From an uncultured Pelagibacteraceae bacterium (lineage in GTDB: Bacteria > Pseudomonadota > Alphaproteobacteria > Pelagibacterales > Pelagibacteraceae), in the NCBI GenBank assembly GCA_902634885.1, contig CACPLR010000010.1, positions 1 to 36,086 on the forward strand: 36,086 nt of DNA, in the 5' to 3' direction. Shown one piece after another: positions 8,974 to 18,373 of the stretch (its first letter is position 1; the number at the start of each line of letters is the position of its first letter). The translations under genes were made by a program, and so were the position numbers. Below the pieces are notes generated by a model. The model worked only from the letters and a program-made list of their open reading frames with translations, ran no database searches and was not told the origin of the DNA.

Positions 8974-10146
8974 ATGGTAATTTCAAATAATATAAGACCC
9001 GGTCGACATTTTTTACAAATTCCTGGACCAACTAACGTTCCAGATAGAGTTCTTAGAGCTATGGATTATCCAACTATAGATCATAGAGGTCCAGACTTTG
9101 CTGAATTAGGATTAAGGGTTTTAGATCGAATAAAATTAATATTTAAAACTTCAGAGCCAGTAATAATTTTTCCAGCCTCAGGAACGGGTGCTTGGGAGGC
9201 TGCACTTGTAAATACTTTAAGTGCTGGTGATAAAATCTTAATGTTTGAAACAGGACACTTCTCAACACTTTGGTGGGACATCGCTCAAAAATTTAAAATT
9301 GAAGTAGATTTTGTTGAAGGAGACTGGAGAACGGGTGTTGACCCAAATATTGTTGAAAAAAAACTTAAAGAAGACACAAATAAGGAAATTAAAGCGGTAT
9401 GTGCTGTACATAATGAAACTTCTACTGGGGTAACTAGTAGAATTGGAGAAATAAGAAAAGCAATGGATAATGCAGAACATCCAGCTCTATTATTTGTTGA
9501 TACGATATCTTCATTAGGTTCTATTGATTATAGACATGAAGAGTGGAAAGTTGATGTAACTGTTGGTGGTTCTCAAAAAGGATTGTTATTACCTCCAGGG
9601 CTCTCTTTTAATGCAATAAGTTCTAAAGCTTTAGAAGCATACAAAACATCTGAATTACCAAAATCGTATTGGGATTGGGGACCAATGTTGGAAAATAATA
9701 AAAAAGGTTACTTTCCTTACACACCAGCCACAAACTTATTTTATGGGTTGGATGAAGCAATCAATATGCTTACAGAGGAAGGTTTAGAAAATGTTTTCAA
9801 AAGACACAAAAGATTTGCAGAAGCCACAAGAATTGCAGTTAAATCGTGGGGATTAGAAATACTTTGTAAAAATCCAGATGAATACTCAGATTCTTTAACA
9901 GCAGTAATGGTTCCAGATGGTCATGATGCGGATTTTTTAAGAAAAACTATTTTAGATCACTATAACATGTCATTGGGAACAGGACTTGCAAAGGTTGCAG
10001 GTAAAATTTTTAGAATTGGTCATTTAGGTGATTTTAATGAATTAATGTTAGCAGGAACTTTAGCTGGAGTAGAGATGGGATTAATGAAATCAAATATACC
10101 ATATAAAAAAGGAGGAGTACTTAAAGCTTTGGAATATTTGTGTTGA
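8974..10146 (+). CDS. sgaA: Serine-glyoxylate / alanine-glyoxylate type aminotransferase (class V, PLP)
   Basis: PLP-dependent class V aminotransferase of 390 residues that would transfer an amino group to glyoxylate, making glycine and a 2-oxoacid such as hydroxypyruvate. The N-terminal LQIPGPTNVPDRVLRAM and the DHRGPDF segment are typical of the serine/alanine-glyoxylate group. The PLP-binding lysine is K202 in VGGSQKGLLLPPG, preceded by the cofactor Asp in LLFVDTISSLG (D176). It is transcribed alone, divergent from the racemase-like gene, and a complex hairpin lies right after the stop. Glyoxylate or a C3 oxoacid from the neighbouring catabolic genes could link it to them. Alanine versus serine preference cannot be decided from sequence. 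Confidence 0.8.
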   Translation: MVISNNIRPGRHFLQIPGPTNVPDRVLRAMDYPTIDHRGPDFAELGLRVLDRIKLIFKTSEPVIIFPASGTGAWEAALVNTLSAGDKILMFETGHFSTLWWDIAQKFKIEVDFVEGDWRTGVDPNIVEKKLKEDTNKEIKAVCAVHNETSTGVTSRIGEIRKAMDNAEHPALLFVDTISSLGSIDYRHEEWKVDVTVGGSQKGLLLPPGLSFNAISSKALEAYKTSELPKSYWDWGPMLENNKKGYFPYTPATNLFYGLDEAINMLTEEGLENVFKRHKRFAEATRIAVKSWGLEILCKNPDEYSDSLTAVMVPDGHDADFLRKTILDHYNMSLGTGLAKVAGKIFRIGHLGDFNELMLAGTLAGVEMGLMKSNIPYKKGGVLKALEYLC

Positions 10147-10152
10147 TAAAAA

Positions 10153-10183
10153 GGAGGTGACTTCAGTCTCCCTCCATCACCTC
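10153..10183 (+). terminator. Hairpin-forming region after the aminotransferase gene, with a perfect Shine-Dalgarno-like tract
   Basis: Seven bases (GAGGTGA, 10154-10160) pair with TCACCTC (10177-10183) around a 16-nt loop. An alternative fold pairs GGAGG and GAC with GTC and CCTCC around a TTCA tetraloop. A short T run (TTTT at 10187-10190) follows, so a terminator is plausible. The bases AAGGAGGTGA at 10151-10160 match the full complement of the 16S rRNA 3' end, yet no start codon lies at the right distance. The next ATG (10198) opens only a 10-codon frame. Confidence 0.4.
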
Positions 10184-10252
10184 AAGTTTTATATTAAATG
10201 ATTCTCTTGAATCTTGTGATCACTTATTAGTTGAAAAATATTTTTTTAAAAA

Positions 10253-11707
10253 TCAAATTTTTTGATCGTATTCACCAATTTTGCCAGTTTTTTGAAGTAA
10301 ATTATCAATAAAATTAAATATTCTTTTTTTTCTTTCATCAGATGTAGGACTTTCGGTTACGATAACTAAAGAAGGTTTGTTTGAAGATGCTCTAATTAAT
10401 CCCCAAGAACCATCATCAAATGAAAATCTTACACCATTTACTGTTAAAATATCCTTAATTTCTTGACCATCAATCAAGGTTTTATTATTTTTTATCTGCT
10501 TAATCTCTTTAACTAAATCATCAACAATATTGTATTTTTCCTCATCTTTACAATATGGAGCCATTGTAGGAGTTTGAAAGGTATTAGGTAGCTCATTTGT
10601 AATTTCGCTCATTTTTTTATTTTGATTATCTAATAAATGACAGACTTGAATAGCAGAGTTAATACCATCATCGTACCCATATCCCAAAGGTTCATTAAAA
10701 AAAAAGTGTCCACTTTTTTCAAAACCTGCTAATGCATTTTCTGTATTTACCTTCCTTTTGATATGAGAATGTCCAGTTTTCCAATATAATGTGTTGCAAT
10801 TATTTTTTTCTAAAATTTTATCCGTAGAATAAAGACCTGTTGATTTTACATCTACAATAAATTTTGCACCATTATGTTTTTCTGATAAATTTCTTGCAAT
10901 CAATAATCCAATTTTATCAGAAAATATTTCATTTCCTTGTTCATCTATTACACCAACTCTATCCCCATCTCCATCAAAGCCAAATCCTATATCTGCCTCA
11001 TTTTCTTTAACAACTTTTGAAATTTCATGTAACATTTCAAGATCTTCAGGATTTGGATTATATTTTGGAAAAGTCCAGTCTAAATTACAATCAAGTTCAA
11101 TGACCTCACAGCCTATTCCTCTTAATATATCTGGAGCAAATATTCCTGCTGTACCATTCCCACACGCAACAACTGCTTTTATTTTTTTTGTAATTTTATT
11201 TTTATTAATTAAGTCATTTTTATAAATTTTTTGAAAATCATCTATTTGTCTTTCATTACCATTCCCTTTCGTAAATTTTTGATTCAGAGTAATTTCTTTT
11301 AATTCTTTCATCTCATCAGGTGCGTGGGTTAAACCTTTTTTGATACCCATTTTAACTCCTGTCCAACCATTCTCATTATGACTAGCGGTAACCATTGCAA
11401 CCGCATCTCCATTTAAATTAAACTGTGCAAAATAAACCATAGGTGATAACGATAGTCCTATGTCTTCGACATAACATCCTGTAAAAATTAAACCTTTTAT
11501 TAAAGATGATTTTATTTCTTCACTATAAGATCTGTAGTCATGACCTACTATTACTCTTGGATTTTCCATGTTTGTGTGTATTTTAATTTGAGTTCCTAAT
11601 CCTTTTCCAAGCTGTTCGATTCCCTCAATGCTGATATCCTTTTCGTAAATCCATCTTGCGTCATATTCTCTAAACCCATAAGGGTCTATTTTCGTTGAAT
11701 TTTTCAT
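10253..11707 (-). CDS. Phosphomannomutase/phosphoglucomutase (alpha-D-phosphohexomutase family)
   Basis: A 484-residue phosphohexomutase that interconverts hexose 1- and 6-phosphates in the cytoplasm for sugar-nucleotide and surface-glycan synthesis. The phosphoserine is S109 in VTASHNENGWTGVKMG, the Mg2+ loop is DGDGDR with D245/D247/D249, the sugar-binding loop is GFEKSGH (328-334) and the C-terminal phosphate site is RASSNKPSLVIVTES. All four catalytic parts are present. Mannose versus glucose preference is unresolved; phosphoglucosamine mutase is less likely from the loop sequences. It is a single gene, divergent from nrdA. Confidence 0.85.
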   Translation of the reverse strand: MKNSTKIDPYGFREYDARWIYEKDISIEGIEQLGKGLGTQIKIHTNMENPRVIVGHDYRSYSEEIKSSLIKGLIFTGCYVEDIGLSLSPMVYFAQFNLNGDAVAMVTASHNENGWTGVKMGIKKGLTHAPDEMKELKEITLNQKFTKGNGNERQIDDFQKIYKNDLINKNKITKKIKAVVACGNGTAGIFAPDILRGIGCEVIELDCNLDWTFPKYNPNPEDLEMLHEISKVVKENEADIGFGFDGDGDRVGVIDEQGNEIFSDKIGLLIARNLSEKHNGAKFIVDVKSTGLYSTDKILEKNNCNTLYWKTGHSHIKRKVNTENALAGFEKSGHFFFNEPLGYGYDDGINSAIQVCHLLDNQNKKMSEITNELPNTFQTPTMAPYCKDEEKYNIVDDLVKEIKQIKNNKTLIDGQEIKDILTVNGVRFSFDDGSWGLIRASSNKPSLVIVTESPTSDERKKRIFNFIDNLLQKTGKIGEYDQKI

Positions 11708-11865
11708 GTGGATATATCTATATTTTTTTAAATTAATTATTGATAATTATTTTTTAAGTTCTATAAATGTTCTCTTGAATTCCTATTTATATAGTATATT
11801 TAGTCGTTCAACACACAACATCTAGTTGTTTTACATAAAAAGTGTAACATTATTAAGAGGTTTAA
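11708..11865. promoter_or_regulatory. Divergent regulatory region between the phosphohexomutase gene and nrdA
   Basis: This 158-base gap is among the longest in the window. On the plus strand it holds a possible -35 (TTGAAT, 11775-11780) and an AT-rich -10-like tract (TATAGTATATT, 11790-11800), though the spacing is short. An inverted repeat ACAAC-5 nt-GTTGT lies at 11815-11829, and an imperfect palindrome CTATTTATATAG lies at 11783-11794. Ribonucleotide reductase promoters often carry paired NrdR boxes; these palindromes are candidates but do not clearly match that consensus. AGAGG at 11856-11860 is the nrdA ribosome binding site. Confidence 0.45.
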
Positions 11866-13803
11866 ATGAACAAAATATTGTCACAAGCCATAAGAAAAGC
11901 TGTCTCCGAATTTAAACCTGTTGTTAATCCAGAAAACAACGAAAAAAGACCAGATTTATTCTCATTGAACAATGATACAGAATTATTTCAAAACTCAAAA
12001 GGTATTACTATCAAAATAGATAGATCAAGAGATAGTAACTTAACTGAATTCGGTAAAGCAACTTTAAGTGATAGATATTTAGGTTTAAACGAGTCTTATC
12101 AAGATCTATTTGCAAGAGTTGCAAGCCATTATGCGGATGACAACTTACACTCTCAAAGACTTTATAATTATATCAGCAACTTATGGTTTATGCCTGCAAC
12201 ACCTGTTTTATCAAATGGTGGTACAAAAAGAGGATTACCTATTTCTTGTTTCTTAAATGAAGCAGGAGACAGTTTAACAGGAATACTTGATTTATGGAGT
12301 GAGAATGTTTGGCTTGCAGCTAAGGGTGGCGGTATAGGAAGTTATTGGGGAAACTTAAGATCGATAGGTGAAAAAATTGGAAGAGTTGGCAAGACATCTG
12401 GAATAATTCCATTCATTAAAGTTATGGACTCTTTAACCATGGCTATCAGTCAAGGCTCTTTAAGAAGAGGTTCTGCGGCTTGTTATTTACCCATTGATCA
12501 TCCTGAGATTGAGGAATTTATTGAAATGAGAAGACCAACAGGTGGCGATCCAAATAGAAGATCACTTAATCTTCATCATGGTGTTTTGGTTTCCGACGCA
12601 TTTATGAGAGCAGTTGAATTAGATGAACAATGGGCACTTAAAAGTCCTAAAGACCAATCAGTTCAAGCAACCGTTTCTGCGAGAAATTTATGGATCAGAT
12701 TATTAACTGCAAGAATTGAAACTGGTGAGCCTTACATTGTTTTTATTGACACTGTTAATAGAATGATACCACAACATCATAAGTTAGCAGGTCTGACTGT
12801 AAAAACCTCTAACTTATGTAGTGAGATAACCCTACCAACTGGTATTGATAAAGATGGAAGGGATAGAACAGCTGTATGTTGTTTATCATCATTGAATTTA
12901 GAAAAATACGATGAATGGAAAAATGATAATAATTTTATCCCAGATGTAATGAGAATGTTAGATAACGTGCTAACAGATTTTATAGAGAAAGCACCAGAAT
13001 CTTTTAGTGATGCTACTTACTCTGCTTTAAAAGAAAGAAGTGTAGGTTTAGGTGTAATGGGTCTGCATTCCTATTTTCAACAAAAGAAAATACCATTTGA
13101 ATCTGTGATGAGCAAAGTTTGGAATAAAAAAATATTTTCAAATATACAAAAACAAGTTGATAAAGCATCAAAAGATTTGGCTGATGAAAGAGGACCATGT
13201 CCTGATGCTGCCGATTATGGAATTAATGAGAGATTTTCAAATAAAACTGCAATAGCACCAACAGCATCTATTTCTATTATTTGTGGTGGTACGTCCCCTG
13301 GAGTAGAGCCAATTGCAGCAAATAGTTACACTCACAAAACACTTTCTGGATCTTTCAATGTTAGAAACAAATATTTGACAGAAGTCTTAGAGAGACATGG
13401 TAAAAATGATGAGGAAACATGGTCAAGTATTACTACTAACCAAGGTTCAGTTTCTCACTTAGACTTTTTATCTCAAAATGAAAAAGATGTCTTTAAAACA
13501 GCATTTGAACTGGATCAAAGGTGGATTGTTGATTTAGGTGCTGATAGAACGCCTCATATTTCTCAAGCCCAATCAATTAATATTTTTATCCCTGCAGATA
13601 TTCATAAAAAAGATCTTCATCAAATTCATTTCCAAGCATGGAAAAAAGGGTTGAAAAGTCTTTATTATTGCAGATCAAAGTCAATTCAAAGAGCTGAAAA
13701 CGTTAACGATACAAGCTCAACTGATGTTACAGCAAATGTTTATAAATCAAAAAATAAAAAACAAAATCAACCAGAATACGAGGAGTGTTTATCATGTCAG
13801 TAG
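11866..13803 (+). CDS. nrdA: Class I ribonucleoside-diphosphate reductase, large (catalytic) subunit
   Basis: Catalytic subunit that reduces ribonucleoside diphosphates to deoxyribonucleotides. Active-site parts are visible: C128 in LPISCFLN and C338/C339 in TAVCCLSSLNL (the redox pair C225/C462 of E. coli), N316-C318-E320 in SNLCSEI (thiyl radical cysteine C318), the radical-path tyrosines Y600-Y601 in SLYYCRS, and the C-terminal redox cysteines C641/C644 in EECLSCQ. At 645 residues it is shorter than E. coli NrdA (761), and I see no N-terminal ATP-cone before the NrdA core. The stop overlaps nrdB by 10 bases. Confidence 0.92.
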   Translation: MNKILSQAIRKAVSEFKPVVNPENNEKRPDLFSLNNDTELFQNSKGITIKIDRSRDSNLTEFGKATLSDRYLGLNESYQDLFARVASHYADDNLHSQRLYNYISNLWFMPATPVLSNGGTKRGLPISCFLNEAGDSLTGILDLWSENVWLAAKGGGIGSYWGNLRSIGEKIGRVGKTSGIIPFIKVMDSLTMAISQGSLRRGSAACYLPIDHPEIEEFIEMRRPTGGDPNRRSLNLHHGVLVSDAFMRAVELDEQWALKSPKDQSVQATVSARNLWIRLLTARIETGEPYIVFIDTVNRMIPQHHKLAGLTVKTSNLCSEITLPTGIDKDGRDRTAVCCLSSLNLEKYDEWKNDNNFIPDVMRMLDNVLTDFIEKAPESFSDATYSALKERSVGLGVMGLHSYFQQKKIPFESVMSKVWNKKIFSNIQKQVDKASKDLADERGPCPDAADYGINERFSNKTAIAPTASISIICGGTSPGVEPIAANSYTHKTLSGSFNVRNKYLTEVLERHGKNDEETWSSITTNQGSVSHLDFLSQNEKDVFKTAFELDQRWIVDLGADRTPHISQAQSINIFIPADIHKKDLHQIHFQAWKKGLKSLYYCRSKSIQRAENVNDTSSTDVTANVYKSKNKKQNQPEYEECLSCQ

Positions 13804-14807
13804 AAAGTATGAAAAATTTAAAATCACCTATAATAAAACCAAAGGATATGGGTTTGTTAGTTGAAAACCCTGTTTATAAACCATTCAGATACCCATGGTG
13901 TTATGATGCTTGGTTAACACAACAAAGAATTCATTGGTTGCCAGAGGAAGTGCCATTAGGAGATGATGTAAGAGATTGGCAAAAGAATCTCACTCAATCA
14001 GAAAAAAATCTTTTAACTCAGATCTTTAGATTTTTTACCCAAGCTGATGTGGAGGTAAATAATTGTTACTTAAGACATTACACAACAGTTTTTAAACCAA
14101 CAGAGGTTTTAATGATGATGACTGCTTTTGCTTCTATGGAAACAGTTCATATCGCAGCTTATTCTCATTTGCTTGATACAATTGGTATGCCAGAGTCCGA
14201 GTATTCAGCTTTCATGAAATATAAAGAGATGAAAGATAAATACGACTACATGCAGAATTTTAATGTAGAGTCAAAAGAAGATATTGCAAAAACAGTTGCG
14301 GTTTTCAGTGCCTTCACTGAAGGTCTTCAGTTGTTTGCAAGTTTTGCTATTTTATTAAATTTCCCAAGATTTAATAAGATGAAAGGAATGGGTCAGATTG
14401 TAACTTGGTCAGTAAGAGACGAAACTTTGCACTGTAATTCAATGATAAGATTATTTAAGGAGTTCATTAATGAAAATCCACATATATGGACACCTCAACT
14501 TAAAAAAGAATTATATGAAGCTTGCAGAACAATAGTTCATCACGAAGATGCTTTTATCGATCTTGCTTTTGAGATGGGTCCTATGAATGGATTAACTGCA
14601 CAGGAAGTAAAAGATTATATACGTTTTATTGGAAATAGAAGATTATCCCAATTAGGACTTGAGCCTATTTACGATGTTCAGAAAAATCCATTAACTTGGC
14701 TCGATACTATGTTGAATGCTGTAGAGCACATGAACTTTTTTGAAGGAAGAGCTACAGAATATTCAAAAGCATCAACACAAGGTTCTTGGACAGAAGCTTT
14801 TGCTTAA
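13794..14807 (+). CDS. nrdB: Class I ribonucleoside-diphosphate reductase, small (radical) subunit
   Basis: Radical-generating ferritin-like subunit, 337 residues from this start. The metal ligands of class Ia enzymes are all present: D85, E116, H119, E176, E210 and H213. The radical tyrosine is Y123 in ETVHIAAYSH (Y122 of E. coli), so this is a tyrosyl-radical type and not a Phe-containing class Ic enzyme. I chose ATG at 13794 over an upstream GTG at 13785 because AGGAG at 13781-13785 sits 8 bases before the ATG and overlaps that GTG. It overlaps the end of nrdA, and its stop is one base from the convergent prpC stop. Confidence 0.93.
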   Translation: MSVESMKNLKSPIIKPKDMGLLVENPVYKPFRYPWCYDAWLTQQRIHWLPEEVPLGDDVRDWQKNLTQSEKNLLTQIFRFFTQADVEVNNCYLRHYTTVFKPTEVLMMMTAFASMETVHIAAYSHLLDTIGMPESEYSAFMKYKEMKDKYDYMQNFNVESKEDIAKTVAVFSAFTEGLQLFASFAILLNFPRFNKMKGMGQIVTWSVRDETLHCNSMIRLFKEFINENPHIWTPQLKKELYEACRTIVHHEDAFIDLAFEMGPMNGLTAQEVKDYIRFIGNRRLSQLGLEPIYDVQKNPLTWLDTMLNAVEHMNFFEGRATEYSKASTQGSWTEAFA

Positions 14808-14808
14808 T

Positions 14809-15933
14809 TTACCTTTGGTTTAACTGAACAACTTTTCGATACTTGCTACCCTTGTAGCTTGCGAGCGGTCGAATTAATTTATTCGCTGCATGTTGCTCCA
14901 TTATATGTGCAGACCAGCCTGTAATTCTTGAGATTACAAATATTGGTGTAAAAAAATCGGTATCAAATCCCATTAAATGATATGTAGGTCCAGTAGGATA
15001 GTCGACGTTAGGGTGGATATTTTTTCTATCGATCATGACTTTTTCAACAATTTCATAGATTTTTTCAAACTTTTTGTCTTTCTTAATTTTTGCAACTTTG
15101 CCGAAATATTCTCGCATTGTTGGAACTCTAGAGTCACCACTTTTATAAACTCTGTGACCAAAGCCCATAATTACGTCTTTATTGTCTAACGCTTTATTTA
15201 TCCATTTAAGAGCTTTTTCAGGTTTTTTGATTTTATTCATCATGTGCATTACTTCCTCATTGGCACCTCCATGCAATGGTCCTTTTAAGCTAGCTATTGC
15301 ACCTGTTATTGCTCCATGAATATCTGATAAACTGCTCGTAATTGTTCTTGCAGTAAATGTAGAAACATTAAAGCTGTGTTCTGCATATAAGATCAAAGAT
15401 ACATCAAAAGCTTTTATAATATCCTTGTTTGGAACTTTGCCAAAACACATATGAAAAAAGTTTTCAGAGAAAGAGAGATTTTTTTTTGGTGGAATAATTT
15501 TTTTCCCTTTTCTTGCTCGATAAAAAGCCGCTAATGCAACTGGAGTTTTTGAGAAAATTCTCATTGCTTTTCTCATATTTGCTTTTGGAGAATTATCTCT
15601 TGTTTCTTTGTCTTCCAATCCCATTATGCTAACAGCAGTTCTAGCCACATCCATAGGGTGAGCTTTCTTTGGTATTTTTTTTAAATCATCTAATAAAGTT
15701 TTAGATAATTTCCTGTTTTTTCTCTCTATCTTTTCAAAAACTTTAAGCTGTTTCTTGCTAGGAAGTTCGCCATTTAATATTAAATATGCAACTTCTTCAA
15801 ATTTGCATTTAGCACACAGGTCTTGGGCGGCATAACCCCTGTATGTAAGTGAGTTTATTTCAGGCATTACTTTTGAAACTTCTGTTTCATCAACTACAAT
15901 ACCTAGCAAACCTTTTTTTATCTCATCTCTCAT
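14809..15933 (-). CDS. prpC: 2-methylcitrate synthase (citrate synthase family)
   Basis: Condenses propionyl-CoA with oxaloacetate to 2-methylcitrate, the entry step of the methylcitrate cycle. The catalytic triad of the citrate synthase family can be placed: H221 in GPLHGGANEE, H260 in GFGHRVYKSGD and D311 in HPNVDYPTG. The 374-residue length suits short-type PrpC rather than long-type GltA. Methylcitrate rather than citrate synthase is inferred mainly from its operon with prpB and prpD. Its start overlaps the prpB stop by one base (TAATG). Last gene of the minus-strand operon, convergent with nrdB. Confidence 0.87.
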   Translation of the reverse strand: MRDEIKKGLLGIVVDETEVSKVMPEINSLTYRGYAAQDLCAKCKFEEVAYLILNGELPSKKQLKVFEKIERKNRKLSKTLLDDLKKIPKKAHPMDVARTAVSIMGLEDKETRDNSPKANMRKAMRIFSKTPVALAAFYRARKGKKIIPPKKNLSFSENFFHMCFGKVPNKDIIKAFDVSLILYAEHSFNVSTFTARTITSSLSDIHGAITGAIASLKGPLHGGANEEVMHMMNKIKKPEKALKWINKALDNKDVIMGFGHRVYKSGDSRVPTMREYFGKVAKIKKDKKFEKIYEIVEKVMIDRKNIHPNVDYPTGPTYHLMGFDTDFFTPIFVISRITGWSAHIMEQHAANKLIRPLASYKGSKYRKVVQLNQR

Positions 15934-16829
15934 TACTCGTGTCCCTCTGTGCTAAAATTATATATCTTTTCATCAAGTGAGTTATATTTTTCGTACTCAA
16001 CTAATTCATATAATCTTTGACGAGTTTGCATTTTATCAATGATATTGTTTTGGTGTCCATCGTCAAAAATAGCACGTAGACCGTCTTCAACGCCTTTCAT
16101 GGCTAACCTTTGAGTAGTAACTGGATATATTACAATGTTATATCCCAAGTTTTCTAAGTCTTTGTAGTTTAATAATTTTGATTTACCAAATTCAGTCATG
16201 TTTGCTAATAAATAACAATCTAGTGATTTTCTTACCTTTTCAAATTCATTTTCATCTTTAAGAGCTTCAGGAAAAATGATTTCTGCACCAGCATCAATAT
16301 AAGATTTACATCTTTCAATCATCTTTTCTAATCCCTCAACATTTTTAGCATCTGATCTTGCAATAATTTTAAAGTTTTTATCTTTTTTTGATGAAACACA
16401 TTCTTTGATTTTTTTCACCATTTGTTCGTTTGAAATAATTTCTTTATTATCAAGATGCCCACATCTTTTTCTTTCAATTTGATCTTCTATGTGAACACCA
16501 GTAATTCCACAACTTTCAAAAGTTTTAATTGTTTCATCACAAGACTTAAAACCAGTATCTATATCTACTATGGTTGGTAAATTTGTTACTCGTGATATTT
16601 GTTCTGACCGTTTGCTTACGTCACTCAAAGTTGTAAGCCCAATATCTGGATAACCTAAATCATTAGACATTACTCCACCAGACACATAAACTCCGTCATA
16701 TCCTATTTCTTCAATTAATTTTGCAGTTAGAGGATTATAAGCGCCTGGTATTCTTAATATTTTTTTTGATTTTAGTTTATTGTCAAAATCAATTCTTTTT
16801 TGCTCAGCGTTTTTTTCAATAAAATGCAT
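15933..16829 (-). CDS. prpB: 2-methylisocitrate lyase
   Basis: Cleaves 2-methylisocitrate into pyruvate and succinate in the methylcitrate cycle. It belongs to the isocitrate lyase/PEP mutase superfamily; the 298-residue length matches PrpB and is far shorter than isocitrate lyase. The catalytic loop is KRCGHLDNK with C123, the same position as in E. coli PrpB. VDIDTGF near residue 85 and IARSDA near 152 are family metal and substrate segments. Its start lies inside the end of prpD (14-base overlap), with AGGAA just upstream. Confidence 0.88.
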   Translation of the reverse strand: MHFIEKNAEQKRIDFDNKLKSKKILRIPGAYNPLTAKLIEEIGYDGVYVSGGVMSNDLGYPDIGLTTLSDVSKRSEQISRVTNLPTIVDIDTGFKSCDETIKTFESCGITGVHIEDQIERKRCGHLDNKEIISNEQMVKKIKECVSSKKDKNFKIIARSDAKNVEGLEKMIERCKSYIDAGAEIIFPEALKDENEFEKVRKSLDCYLLANMTEFGKSKLLNYKDLENLGYNIVIYPVTTQRLAMKGVEDGLRAIFDDGHQNNIIDKMQTRQRLYELVEYEKYNSLDEKIYNFSTEGHE

Positions 16830-18330
16830 TAAAAATTCCTGTTTTTTTATTTCTTTTTAAGGATTTTTTACTTAGTTCAATATTTAATTTATGTAGCTGT
16901 CCGTTTTTCAAATTTCTACAGTTTTGCACATCTTTTAAAAATCTAACAGATTCTTTCTTTGAAACTATTTTATCAGTTAACATATTAAATTTATCGATGT
17001 AATTTTCTCTTTTAAAGGGTCTAGAACCATATGGATGAGCATCAGCTCTATCTAATTCCTCTATGTATTTTTTACCATTTTTCATACTAATAATTACTTT
17101 GGCCCCAAAAGATTTTTTCTTTGGATCTGGATTGTGATATTTTTTAGTCCATTTTTTATCCTCGTGTGTTCTAACTGATTTCCATATTTTTATTGTGCTT
17201 TTTTTGTTAGCTCTAGCCTTTGTATACGACTTTACATGATGCCAATTTCCATCCTCTAATGCTACTGAAAAAATGTACATTATTGAATGATCTAAAGTTT
17301 CTCTACTTGCATTTGGATCCATTTTTTGTGGATCATTTGCTCCTGTACCAATAACATTATGTGTGTGATGGCTTGTGTATATATCGATTTTCTTTATATT
17401 TCTTAAATCAGGAATTCTCTTATTTAGTTTTTTGGCGATATCGATTAAAGCTTGTGCCTGATATTCAGCAGAATATTCTTTAGTATAAGTTTCAAGTATT
17501 GCTTTTTTTTTCTCATTTTTTTTTGGAAGAGGAACAATATATTTAGCATTCTTTCCATCTAAAATTCTAGCAATAACACTATCTTCTCCCTCATAAATTG
17601 GACTTGGAGCACCTTCACCTCTCATTGTTCTGTCGACTGCTTCTATTCCAAGCTTTCCAGCATGCGCTGGAGCATAGGCCTTCCAACTTGAAATTTCCCC
17701 CTTTCTTGATTGTCTTGTAGAAATAGTTACGTGCAGAGCTTGTTGTACTGCTTGATAAATTGTGTCAGTTTTTAAATTTAGCATTGAGCCTATCCCTGCA
17801 GCTACACTTGGTCCAAGATGTGCTATATGATCAACCTTATGTTTATGTAAGCAAATTGCTTTAACTAAATTTACTTGCACTTCATAAGCGGTAATTATTC
17901 CTTTTAACAAATCTTTTCCATTTCTTTTTGATTGTTGTGCTACTGCTATTAAGGGTGGAATATTGTCTCCTGGATGACTGTAATCTGCAGCTAAGAAAGT
18001 GTCATGAAAATCTAATTCTCGTACTGCAGTTCCATTTGCCCATGCAGCCCACTCGCAATCAAATTTTAATTTTGAGTTTACTCCAAATAGTGTTGCTCCA
18101 TTTCTTCTTTGATGAGCTAATGCCATTTCTCTTGCAGCAATTACGGGAGGTCTATTCAAAGAAGCTATTGCAACGGATGCGTTGTCAATAATCCTATTAA
18201 TAACCATATCAATTGACTTACTATCTAACTTTGCATTATCACTTGCTATTTCCGCAATTTTCCAGGCCAGTTGTTTTTTTTTATTTATTTTAATCTTTGA
18301 TGGGTAAACTTTTACTAGGTGTCTTATCAT
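16816..18330 (-). CDS. prpD: 2-methylcitrate dehydratase (MmgE/PrpD family)
   Basis: Dehydrates 2-methylcitrate to 2-methyl-cis-aconitate without an Fe-S cluster. The 504 residues match PrpD (about 480-500). Typical segments are RPPVIAAREMALAH near residue 62, the HDTFLAADYSHPGDNIPP substrate region near 105-122, and AYAPAHAGKLGIEAVDR near 215. It is first of prpD-prpB-prpC, which lacks prpE and an acnD/prpF pair. The propionyl-CoA may come from amino acid, odd-chain or DMSP breakdown, and an aconitase elsewhere would do the rehydration. No prpR-type regulator is nearby. Confidence 0.87.
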   Translation of the reverse strand: MIRHLVKVYPSKIKINKKKQLAWKIAEIASDNAKLDSKSIDMVINRIIDNASVAIASLNRPPVIAAREMALAHQRRNGATLFGVNSKLKFDCEWAAWANGTAVRELDFHDTFLAADYSHPGDNIPPLIAVAQQSKRNGKDLLKGIITAYEVQVNLVKAICLHKHKVDHIAHLGPSVAAGIGSMLNLKTDTIYQAVQQALHVTISTRQSRKGEISSWKAYAPAHAGKLGIEAVDRTMRGEGAPSPIYEGEDSVIARILDGKNAKYIVPLPKKNEKKKAILETYTKEYSAEYQAQALIDIAKKLNKRIPDLRNIKKIDIYTSHHTHNVIGTGANDPQKMDPNASRETLDHSIMYIFSVALEDGNWHHVKSYTKARANKKSTIKIWKSVRTHEDKKWTKKYHNPDPKKKSFGAKVIISMKNGKKYIEELDRADAHPYGSRPFKRENYIDKFNMLTDKIVSKKESVRFLKDVQNCRNLKNGQLHKLNIELSKKSLKRNKKTGIFNAFY

Positions 18331-18373
18331 ATATGAAAAAATTAAATACCCTTAAGAAAGGTTTTAATCAATA

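Noticed and set aside
10253-11707. Phosphohexomutase loop TASHNENGW lacks the Pro of the common TASHNP motif
   Set aside because: As far as I recall, alphaproteobacterial phosphomannomutases often have TASHNxNGW forms, so this is a lineage variant and not a defect.
11783-11829. Palindromes upstream of nrdA as NrdR boxes
   Set aside because: They are palindromic but do not clearly match the NrdR consensus or the expected paired spacing, so they are only noted in the promoter region entry.
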